Shown here one piece after another: positions 10,436 through 17,470 of a stretch of DNA of 35,004 nucleotides (position 1 is the stretch's first letter; each line of letters starts with the position of its first letter). Below the pieces are notes generated by a model. It saw nothing but the letters and a program-made list of their open reading frames with translations, was not told the origin of the DNA and made no database searches. The stretch lies in NCBI GenBank assembly GCA_903914535.1, contig CAIWPG010000051.1:1-35004 (forward strand). The letters run 5' to 3'. The stretch comes from an uncultured Oxalobacteraceae bacterium (GTDB lineage Bacteria > Pseudomonadota > Gammaproteobacteria > Burkholderiales > Burkholderiaceae_D). The position numbers and the translations under genes are program-made.

Positions 10436-10819
10436 TTGATTGAAATATCTTTAAATGCTAAAATATTGAAGTTATGCACTTTATATAGAGATAACTTCAG
10501 AATGTTGGATTTTACATTTGCAACGCCATCCGAACTCTGCAAGGAAATAGCGTGGCGTATCAAAGCGCAACGCATGCGTCTGGAGCTCTCCCAGCCTGAA
10601 CTCGCGCAGCGTGCGGGCGTCGGATTGGGCACTGTGTCTGGGTTTGAAAAGACCGGTAAGGCTACACTTGAAACTTTGCTGCGCCTCATCGTTGCCCTGG
10701 GTCTGACAAAAGAACTCGAACAGCTCTTTTTGCAGAAGCCGACGTCGATCAAAGAACTTGAAGAGGCCAGCAGGCCTGTTCGTCAACGTGTCCCTCGAAA
10801 AAATAAGAGAGTTTTATGA
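10436..10819 (+). CDS. hipB: HipB-like XRE-family antitoxin/repressor
   Basis: HTH: LCKEIAWRIKAQRMRLELSQPELAQRAGVGLGTVSGFEKTGKATLETLLRLIVALGL. TTG start at 10436 has GGAG 5 nt upstream; alternative ATG at 10502. Overlaps hipA by 4 nt (ATGA). Confidence 0.85.
   Translation: MIEISLNAKILKLCTLYRDNFRMLDFTFATPSELCKEIAWRIKAQRMRLELSQPELAQRAGVGLGTVSGFEKTGKATLETLLRLIVALGLTKELEQLFLQKPTSIKELEEASRPVRQRVPRKNKRVL
10467..10499. promoter_or_regulatory. Candidate hipBA operator (9-bp perfect inverted repeat)
   Basis: TGAAGTTAT (10467-10475) and ATAACTTCA (10491-10499) with a 15-nt spacer containing TATATAG; ends 2 nt before the ATG at 10502. Confidence 0.5.
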
Positions 10820-12039
10820 AAAAGCTCAACATCAATTTTTGCGGATGGGGGCAAAACTGGCACCTCGGTACCCTTGCACATGCAGGGCGTGCTCTGCTAT
10901 TTGAATACTCGGATGAGGCACTTCAGCGGGGCGTGGAGTTATCGCCGATTTATTTAAAGCTGCGTAAAGTGGCCTATTCAGGTTTTCCCGGCACTCAAGA
11001 CAACTTGCCGGGTTTGCTCGCTGATGCCTTGCCTGACGGCTGGGGTCGGCTCCTGATGGACCGTTTCTTCCAAAAAAATGGGCGTGATCTGGCTAGCATT
11101 TCGCCGCTGGACCGACTAGCGTTCATCAGTGATCGTGCGATGGGCGCCCTGGTTTTTACTCCTCCCGATGAGTTGAGCCGCGACGCCGAATATCAAGAAT
11201 TACGGGTGCTGGCGGAGGGTGCGCAGGCGGTTTTGGCCGGTCAGGATACGGCTATCCTTCAGCAGCTTGCCCTCGCCGGTGGTTCGCCCAACGGCGCGCG
11301 GCCAAAGGTTCTCGTTCAGTACAACGCCGCCACAGGGCAGGTCAGCACCGACCAGGCGGCACCAGGCGCGGCGTGGCTTGTCAAATTTCAGGCCCAGGGT
11401 GAAGCGAAGGAAGTCTGTGCCATCGAGATGTTTTACGCCACCATGGCGGAGAAGTGCGGTCTGGACATGCCCGCCACGAAATACTTTGACTTGACCCCGA
11501 AGTTGGCCGGTTTCGGGATCGGGCGCTTTGACCGTAAATGCGGCATGCGGGTGCCGGCCTTGAGCCTTGCCGCGCTGCTTGATGACAATTTTCGTTTGCC
11601 GACGCGGGACTATGAAGTGTTCCTGAGGGCGACAAGAACGCTGACCAGAGACGACCGGCAGGTGAAGAAGGCTTTCGAGCGATGCGTGTTCAATGTCGTC
11701 TTCAACAACCGTGATGACCACACCAAGAATTTTGCTTACGTGATGAACCAATCAATGCAGTGGGAGCTGGCACCGTGCTACGACCTGACGTACAACGTCG
11801 GCGTTGGTGGTGAGCACCGGATGACGATCAGCGGTGAAGGTCGTCACCCGGGGGCCAAACACCTGCTGGCCCTGGCCACCGCGGCCGATTTGCCTGATGC
11901 ATGGGCGCGCCAGACGATTGAGCGTATCACTACTGTGGCGGGGACCTTAGCCACTCATGCAAGGGGTGTTGGTATTAAGCCAGCCACGCTGACTATCATC
12001 AAAAACGTCATCGAAGCTAACCGGAAGAGAATGGTGTAG
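10816..12039 (+). CDS. hipA: HipA-family serine/threonine kinase toxin
   Basis: 407 aa. Gly-rich loop GGSPNGARPK, catalytic FNNRDDHTKNFAYV, metal-binding APCYDLTYN, MTISGEGRHPG; preceded by an XRE gene. Confidence 0.93.
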   Translation: MKKLNINFCGWGQNWHLGTLAHAGRALLFEYSDEALQRGVELSPIYLKLRKVAYSGFPGTQDNLPGLLADALPDGWGRLLMDRFFQKNGRDLASISPLDRLAFISDRAMGALVFTPPDELSRDAEYQELRVLAEGAQAVLAGQDTAILQQLALAGGSPNGARPKVLVQYNAATGQVSTDQAAPGAAWLVKFQAQGEAKEVCAIEMFYATMAEKCGLDMPATKYFDLTPKLAGFGIGRFDRKCGMRVPALSLAALLDDNFRLPTRDYEVFLRATRTLTRDDRQVKKAFERCVFNVVFNNRDDHTKNFAYVMNQSMQWELAPCYDLTYNVGVGGEHRMTISGEGRHPGAKHLLALATAADLPDAWARQTIERITTVAGTLATHARGVGIKPATLTIIKNVIEANRKRMV

Positions 12040-12055
12040 CCGCTGCGGCGGCTAC
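12036..12055. other. Hairpin overlapping the hipA stop codon in the convergent hipA/hmp gap
   Basis: GTAGCCGC (12036-12043), TGCG loop, GCGGCTAC (12048-12055). No T-tract. Confidence 0.6.
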
Positions 12056-12065
12056 GTAAATACGA

Positions 12066-13268
12066 TCAGCCCAGATGATCTAATAATTCCGGCCCGAAGA
12101 CTTCCCGGTGCAAGCGACTGGCGGGGACGCCTGCTTCAAGGAGTGCGCGCCATTGCGTTTGCATAAACGTCGTTGGTCCGCAGAGATAGACATTGGTATC
12201 GCCGAGCGGCCATGCCGGTAATTTTGCGACTTCCATACGGCCGCTATGGATAGTGTCGTCGTTGACTTCTTCTGACATCTCTTCATAAAAAATAGCGGTT
12301 TGCAGACGTGGCATGATTTTTTTTGCGGCGCTGATATCGGCACGATGAGCGTGGTGGCTGATGCCTCTGGCAGCATGGGCAAAGACGACGTGACGTTCCG
12401 GATTGGTTTGCGCGATGTGATTGAGTACCGAGATCATCGGGGTAATACCGACACCGGCAGATAACACGACGATAGGTGCATCCGATTCGGTATCCGGATT
12501 GAAATCGCCAAACGGGTGGGTAAGCTGAAGGATGCTGCCGGGGACTATCTGCTCATGCATCCAGTTGGATACGCGACCAGCCAGTTTGTCGCCGTCTGCT
12601 TTTTCCCGTTTAACCGAAATCGTCAGGTGGCCGGCGGATGGGGCATCGGACAAGCTGTATTGGCGCAGTTGCGTTGTGCCATCGCTGAAGGTGACCGATA
12701 CGCTCACATACTGCCCCGGTTTAAATTCGGGTACGGGCTGATCATTGGTGGATTCAAGAACAAAGGATTTGATGTCTTCGCTTTCGGTGCGGATGGCGGT
12801 GACGCGCAAATCGCGTAATTGTCCCGGTGTTGTTTCTGCCTGCGCATACAATGCTTTTTCTGCCGCAATCAGTACGGTGGCCAGCTCGGTATAGGCTTCA
12901 TCCCATGCGGAGATTAAGGCTGGTGTGGCGGCATCGCCTAAAACTTCCTGGATAGCGCCCAGTAAATGACGGCCGACGATAGGATAGTGTTCTTCTTTGA
13001 TGCCGACGGAGGCGTGTTTATGCGCGATACGGGTGGCGACCGGAGCCAGTGCAGCGGCATTATCGATGTTAGCGGCGTAGGCAAATAAAGCGGCAGCAAG
13101 TGATTGTTGCTGAACGCCGCTGGCCTGATTTCCCATATTAAAGATATTGCTTAATTCGGGATGGGCAGCAAACATATTGCGGTAAAACGTAGCTGTGATG
13201 GTAAGTCCGTGCTCGCGTAATACAGGTACGCTGGCATCGATATAAGGGCGGGCTACTGCGGAAACCAT
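12066..13268 (-). CDS. hmp: Flavohemoprotein / nitric oxide dioxygenase
   Basis: 400 aa. N-terminal globin domain (VPVLREHGLTITATFYRNMFAAHPEL), FAD domain (RQYSLSD), NAD-binding domain (GVGITPMISVL, VYLCGPTTFMQ). Confidence 0.96.
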   Translation of the reverse strand: MVSAVARPYIDASVPVLREHGLTITATFYRNMFAAHPELSNIFNMGNQASGVQQQSLAAALFAYAANIDNAAALAPVATRIAHKHASVGIKEEHYPIVGRHLLGAIQEVLGDAATPALISAWDEAYTELATVLIAAEKALYAQAETTPGQLRDLRVTAIRTESEDIKSFVLESTNDQPVPEFKPGQYVSVSVTFSDGTTQLRQYSLSDAPSAGHLTISVKREKADGDKLAGRVSNWMHEQIVPGSILQLTHPFGDFNPDTESDAPIVVLSAGVGITPMISVLNHIAQTNPERHVVFAHAARGISHHAHRADISAAKKIMPRLQTAIFYEEMSEEVNDDTIHSGRMEVAKLPAWPLGDTNVYLCGPTTFMQTQWRALLEAGVPASRLHREVFGPELLDHLG

Positions 13269-13336
13269 AATTTCTCCATAAAAGTAAAAATAAACGCTGA
13301 CATCAGGTTGGTCTGACGATTTTCTTTATTTATTTT

Positions 13337-13359
13337 AACATACATAATAAATACATGTT
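13337..13359 (-). promoter_or_regulatory. Candidate NsrR-like operator upstream of hmp
   Basis: Minus strand AACATGTATTTATTATGTATGTT; the left half AACATGTATTT differs at one position from the NsrR half-site AAGATGYATTT; imperfect dyad. Confidence 0.4.
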
Positions 13360-13506
13360 TAAGGAGAGCGGATTACCCGGACGTAAAGAGCATGTCAGTC
13401 GGGTCAGAATTCAGTTTGTTTTGATGAGGGTATTAGCGGTGGCTGATCACAGAAATAAGTCGATATATTTAACTGGATTAACTGCATTTTTTTGATAATG
13501 AGCAAT

Positions 13507-13544
13507 AAAAAACGGCGCCAGTAATAAAACTGACACCGTTTTTT
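13507..13544 (-). terminator. Rho-independent terminator for the Ala-rich micro-protein gene
   Basis: Minus-strand RNA reads CGGUGUCAGU-(UUUAUU)-ACUGGCGCCG-UUUUUU. The stem is fully paired counting two G-U wobbles; on the plus strand these become A/C mismatches. Confidence 0.75.
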
Positions 13545-13607
13545 ATTGAGTGAAGCCAGATAATTGATTCAGATTAAACCGAAGTTGTTACCTGACCCCA
13601 GTCTGAA

Positions 13608-13835
13608 TTACTTAGCAGCAGGAGCGGCTGGAGCTGCAGCAGCTGCGTCAGCGGCAGGAGCGGCTGCTTTTTTAGCTGCTTTTTTATGTTTTTTAACTTT
13701 TTTAACAGCTGGAGCAGCAGGTGCAGCAGCAGCGGCTGGAGCAGCAGCAGGTGCAGCAGGAGCTGCAGGAGCGTCAGCAGCGAAAGCGGAAACAGCAAAC
13801 AAACTAGCAACTAAAGCGGCGATAAGTGATTTCAT
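13608..13835 (-). CDS. Small exported Ala/Pro/Lys-rich protein of unknown function
   Basis: 75 aa. Signal peptide MKSLIAALVASLFAVSAFAA, then Ala/Pro repeats flanking KKVKKHKKAAKKA. Dedicated minus-strand terminator follows. Confidence 0.75.
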   Translation of the reverse strand: MKSLIAALVASLFAVSAFAADAPAAPAAPAAAPAAAAAPAAPAVKKVKKHKKAAKKAAAPAADAAAAAPAAPAAK

Positions 13836-13989
13836 GTTAGATCCTATTAAGTTTTTTAATGTAAATTGAATTAAATTACGTTACCCACGCTCCAATAACG
13901 CGCCTTAGGGGATGTGGTTGACAGTTATTTTACGAAATTTAAATTTTATTTAAATTAATCGTACATTCCTCATTGATTTTGATGCGGTG

Positions 13990-14220
13990 TTATTTTTTTG
14001 GGTGCTGCTGATCCCGGTAAACGCCAAGGCAAACCGGGCAAAAGCAGCTTGCTGTGCCTGAATCAGGAGTGCTTGCCGGTGGTGCAGAGGAGGTAGCGCA
14101 GGCCAGAGTCGGAACAGGCAGGCGGGGATGCTGGTCTGGCGCATTGCACCAGCATGGTAAGCCGGTCTGGTCTGCCATAGCGCAGGTAAACGTGATTGCG
14201 CAGCGTGGACAGATACTCAT
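13990..14220 (-). CDS. Cysteine-rich CWC family small protein
   Basis: 76 aa. MSICPRCAITFTCAMADQTGLPCWCN ... SCFCPVCL matches the CPxC-x5-C-x9-CWC-xn-CxCxxCL pattern of the Cys_rich_CWC family. SD GGGAGGT precedes the ATG. Confidence 0.75.
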   Translation of the reverse strand: MSICPRCAITFTCAMADQTGLPCWCNAPDQHPRLPVPTLACATSSAPPASTPDSGTASCFCPVCLGVYRDQQHPKK

Positions 14221-14225
14221 GAATG

Positions 14226-14255
14226 ACCTCCCGTATAACAGCTACGCCGGGAGGT
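14226..14255 (-). promoter_or_regulatory. SD-sequestering hairpin upstream of the CWC gene
   Basis: Minus strand 5'-ACCTCCCG-gcgtagctgttata-CGGGAGGT-cattc-ATG. Perfect 8-bp stem; the 3' arm is the SD. Confidence 0.6.
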
Positions 14256-14305
14256 GTTATTGTAATGGCGGTATATAGGCATGAGACGGTTTATGTTGTA
14301 AGCAG

Positions 14306-14494
14306 TTATTCTTTATCTACGGGGAACTTGCGCATGGCAGCGCGGATTATGTCCATTTGCCCGCTAAAATTGCTGCATGCCTGGCACATTAGTAAGTGTA
14401 GTCGCATGCCGGTTTTTTCTGATAGTGTCAGCTTGCGATCCATTTTTTCAGAAATTAAGCGGTGAACTTCCTTGCAGTTGGGGTTAAGTTTCAT
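14306..14494 (-). CDS. Small zinc-finger (HxxxCxxC) putative anti-sigma factor
   Basis: 62 aa. MKLNPNCKEVHRLISEKMDRKLTLSEKTGMRLHLLMCQACSNF; starts within the stop of the sigma gene (ATGA overlap 14491-14494). Confidence 0.75.
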   Translation of the reverse strand: MKLNPNCKEVHRLISEKMDRKLTLSEKTGMRLHLLMCQACSNFSGQMDIIRAAMRKFPVDKE

Positions 14495-15075
14495 GCGGCA
14501 GTCTTTCCTTCCGGTGTCCCGGAAAACCAGTTCAGATCAAGGCACTCTCGCAGACGTAGTCTGGCGCGGTACAAAACAACCCAGAGGTTGGAAGTGCTCA
14601 GATTTAATTCTTGGCTAATTTCGCTGGTTTCAAGATCCAGCCATTCCCGCATCATAAATACCCTGGCATGTTGTGCCGGTAGTTTTTCCAGACATACTTC
14701 CATTACCCTGAAAAAATCATGTTGCTCCAGAGTGGCATCCGGGTTGCCCCAGTGACGTGGCGGGCTTATTGTATGCCCGTTCGCTGAAAATAGCTGGTCA
14801 ATCACATCGTCTTCCGATTGATCCGGTTCGGTCTCAAACTGGCATGTACGACCGGCGATACGCAAATTATCGATGATTTTATACTTGAGTATACCTATCA
14901 CATAGGTGCGCAGACTGGATGCCCCGGAAAAATTGGCCGGTTTTTCCAGTACGGCCACTAAAGCATCCTGTACCGAATCTTCAGCTAATTCTATGTTTCT
15001 TAATTGCAATAAAGCAAACCGCACCAGCGCTGGCCGCATGTTTTCGAGTTGCTGAAAGAGAGTAGTGGAGGTCAT
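14491..15075 (-). CDS. RNA polymerase sigma-70 family (ECF-type) factor
   Basis: 194 aa. Region 2 (ALVRFALLQLRNIELAEDSVQDALVAVLEKP...LRTYVIGILKYKIIDNLR) and region 4 (LPAQHARVFMMREWLDLETSEISQELNLSTSNLWVVLYRARLRLRECL). Confidence 0.9.
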   Translation of the reverse strand: MTSTTLFQQLENMRPALVRFALLQLRNIELAEDSVQDALVAVLEKPANFSGASSLRTYVIGILKYKIIDNLRIAGRTCQFETEPDQSEDDVIDQLFSANGHTISPPRHWGNPDATLEQHDFFRVMEVCLEKLPAQHARVFMMREWLDLETSEISQELNLSTSNLWVVLYRARLRLRECLDLNWFSGTPEGKTAA

Positions 15076-15177
15076 TTGGGGGCTAGCGTAGCGGATTCAT
15101 CGGGTGATTACAAGAAATTCATCTGATTCAGCGGCATTTGCCTGTAAAATCTCAACGATAATTTTATTGGATTTGAC

Positions 15178-16140
15178 ATGACTGATCTATCTTCTACTGT
15201 GCCCCCGGCATTGCCGCCGGTATTGCCTACTGTTGACGAGCTTGCTACGGGTGCAATACCTGCTCAGATGACAGCCCAAATGAAAGCGGAAATGCTGGCC
15301 GAAGCGCTGCCGTATATCCGTAAATTTCATGGTAAAACGATTATTGTTAAATACGGCGGTAATGCGATGACTGAGGAACGCTTAAAGCACAGCTTTGCGC
15401 GTGACGTTATTCTGCTGAAACTGGTTGGTATGAACCCGGTTGTAGTGCATGGCGGCGGACCGCAAATTGATAATGCTTTACGTAAAGTGGGTAAACAAGG
15501 TTCGTTTGTGCAGGGTATGCGCATTACCGATGAAGAAACCATGGAAGTGGTGGAATGGGTGTTGGGCGGTGAGGTTCAGCAAGATATCGTTATGCTGATC
15601 AATCATTACGGCGGACAGGCAGTTGGTCTGACCGGTAAAGACGGAGGTTTGATCCGCGCACGCAGAATGGCGATGCCGGATCGTGAGAATCCGGGTAAGT
15701 TTTTAGATATCGGTTTTGTCGGCGAAATTGAAGCAATTAATCCTGCTGTGGTTAAAGCCCTGCAAAACGATGCATTTATTCCAATTATTTCTCCTATCGG
15801 CTTTGGTGATGATGGTCAGGCCTATAATATCAACGCTGATGTGGTGGCAGGAAAAATCGCCGAGATTCTGAAAGCCGAAAAACTTATCCTGATGACCAAT
15901 ATTCCGGGTGTGCTGGATAAAGAGGGTAATCTGGTGACTGATTTGACGGCACGCGAAATTGACGAAATGTTTGCAGACGGAACCATCTCTGGCGGTATGT
16001 TGCCTAAAATATCTTCTGCATTGGATGCGGCCAAGTCGGGTGTGAATACCGTCCACATTATTGATGGACGTATTGAGCATTCGCTGTTGCTGGAAGTGTT
16101 GACTGAGCAAGCGTTTGGTACCATGATTCGCAGCCATTAA
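15178..16140 (+). CDS. argB: Acetylglutamate kinase
   Basis: [61 protein letters not shown]. Confidence 0.97.
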   Translation: MTDLSSTVPPALPPVLPTVDELATGAIPAQMTAQMKAEMLAEALPYIRKFHGKTIIVKYGGNAMTEERLKHSFARDVILLKLVGMNPVVVHGGGPQIDNALRKVGKQGSFVQGMRITDEETMEVVEWVLGGEVQQDIVMLINHYGGQAVGLTGKDGGLIRARRMAMPDRENPGKFLDIGFVGEIEAINPAVVKALQNDAFIPIISPIGFGDDGQAYNINADVVAGKIAEILKAEKLILMTNIPGVLDKEGNLVTDLTAREIDEMFADGTISGGMLPKISSALDAAKSGVNTVHIIDGRIEHSLLLEVLTEQAFGTMIRSH

Positions 16141-16144
16141 CGTA

Positions 16145-16849
16145 GTGACACGCGCACTGAAGCCTCCGCTAACCTGGTTAGTGGATCTGGATAATACCCT
16201 GCATAATGCCAGTCACGCTATTTTTCCTGCCATTAACGCCAATATGAATACGTATATGGCGCGTTTGCTGGGAGAGAATGGCGGACTGGCCGATGCGGTT
16301 ACGGTGAATGAGGCGCGTCAGGCATATTGGCAAAAATATGGTGCTACTTTATTGGGTCTGGTGAATCATCATGCGGTTAATCAGGCCGAATTTCTGCATG
16401 AGGCGCATCAGTTTGCTAATCTGAGCACTATGTTGCGGTATGAAACAGGTTTAAAGCATTTATTGAAGCGATTGCCAGGTAGAAAAATTCTGCTGACTAA
16501 TGCGCCGCGCCAGTATTCAAAGCAGGTATTGCGACAGTTGGGTTTGCATCGTTGTTTTACCTCGCACATTCCTATTGAAGCCATGCGCGTCCATGGGCGG
16601 TTGCGCCCTAAGCCGGCTCGCTGTTTGCTGCAAAAAATTCTGACCAGACAGAAATTAAGAGCACAACGTTGTATTTTAATTGAAGATACACGTGATAATT
16701 TGCGGACTGCCAGGCAGTTAGGTATTAAAACGGTGTGGGTTACCCAGTATTTGAAGGACAATAAGCACTTTGCGCGAGGACATTTTGTTGATGTTAAAGT
16801 CCATTCCGTAAAACAGGTACCAGCGTATTTATCAAGGCTGTCATTTTAA
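16145..16849 (+). CDS. HAD-superfamily pyrimidine 5'-nucleotidase
   Basis: WLVDLDNTLHNAS (HAD motif I), KILLTNAPRQY (motif II), ILIEDTRDNLRTARQLGIKTVWVTQ (motifs III/IV). GTG start 5 nt after argB. Confidence 0.88.
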   Translation: MTRALKPPLTWLVDLDNTLHNASHAIFPAINANMNTYMARLLGENGGLADAVTVNEARQAYWQKYGATLLGLVNHHAVNQAEFLHEAHQFANLSTMLRYETGLKHLLKRLPGRKILLTNAPRQYSKQVLRQLGLHRCFTSHIPIEAMRVHGRLRPKPARCLLQKILTRQKLRAQRCILIEDTRDNLRTARQLGIKTVWVTQYLKDNKHFARGHFVDVKVHSVKQVPAYLSRLSF

Positions 16850-16882
16850 AGTCAGAGTAGCACCAGAATAGAAGCAGAAAAT

Positions 16883-17458
16883 ATGGCCACTTCCAAATCA
16901 GGCGAAAAAAAGCATCAAATCTTACAAACACTAGCCACCATGCTGGAAAACCCTAAAGGGGAAAAAATCACGACAGCGGCGCTGGCTGCCCGGATTGGTG
17001 TGTCTGAAGCTGCCTTATACCGGCACTTTGCCAGTAAAGCGCAAATGTTTGAAGGCTTGATTGAATTTATTGAGACCTCCGTATTTAGTCTGATCAATCA
17101 AATTACCGAGCAGCAGGATGACGGCTTGTTGCAGGCGCAAGAAATGGTCCTGATGTTGCTGGGCTTTTCTTCCCGTAATCCTGGCATGACTAAAGTAATG
17201 ACGGGTGATGCTCTGGTTAATGAAGATGAGCGTTTACAGTTACGTATGAATCAATTCACCGATCGTATTGAATTGGCAATTAAGCAAGCATTGCGGTTGG
17301 CTGTGCTGACAGGGCAGGTCAATGAAGCAGATGTGGCTGTGCGTGCTAATCTGATCGTTTCTGCCGTGTTGGGGCGCTGGTTACGTTTTGTTAAAACATC
17401 GTTTAAGAGTGATCCGCTGGAAAATTCAACACAACAAATTAGTCTTCTATTGCGTTAA
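16883..17458 (+). CDS. slmA: Nucleoid occlusion factor SlmA (TetR family)
   Basis: HQILQTLATMLENPKGEKITTAALAARIGVSEAALYRHFASKAQMFEGLIEFIE; conserved neighbourhood after argB and the pyrimidine 5'-nucleotidase. Confidence 0.88.
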   Translation: MATSKSGEKKHQILQTLATMLENPKGEKITTAALAARIGVSEAALYRHFASKAQMFEGLIEFIETSVFSLINQITEQQDDGLLQAQEMVLMLLGFSSRNPGMTKVMTGDALVNEDERLQLRMNQFTDRIELAIKQALRLAVLTGQVNEADVAVRANLIVSAVLGRWLRFVKTSFKSDPLENSTQQISLLLR

Positions 17459-17470
17459 AGTTTGCTTTCT

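Noticed and set aside
11200-11751. 183-aa antisense ORF within hipA
   Set aside because: Long only because of high GC; hipA motifs on the plus strand are decisive.
13564-13869. 101-aa plus-strand Ala-rich ORF (and minus-frame Leu-rich ORF 13574-13810)
   Set aside because: Frame-shifted or antisense readings of the GCA/GCT repeat of the signal-peptide-bearing gene at 13608-13835; the terminator supports the minus gene.
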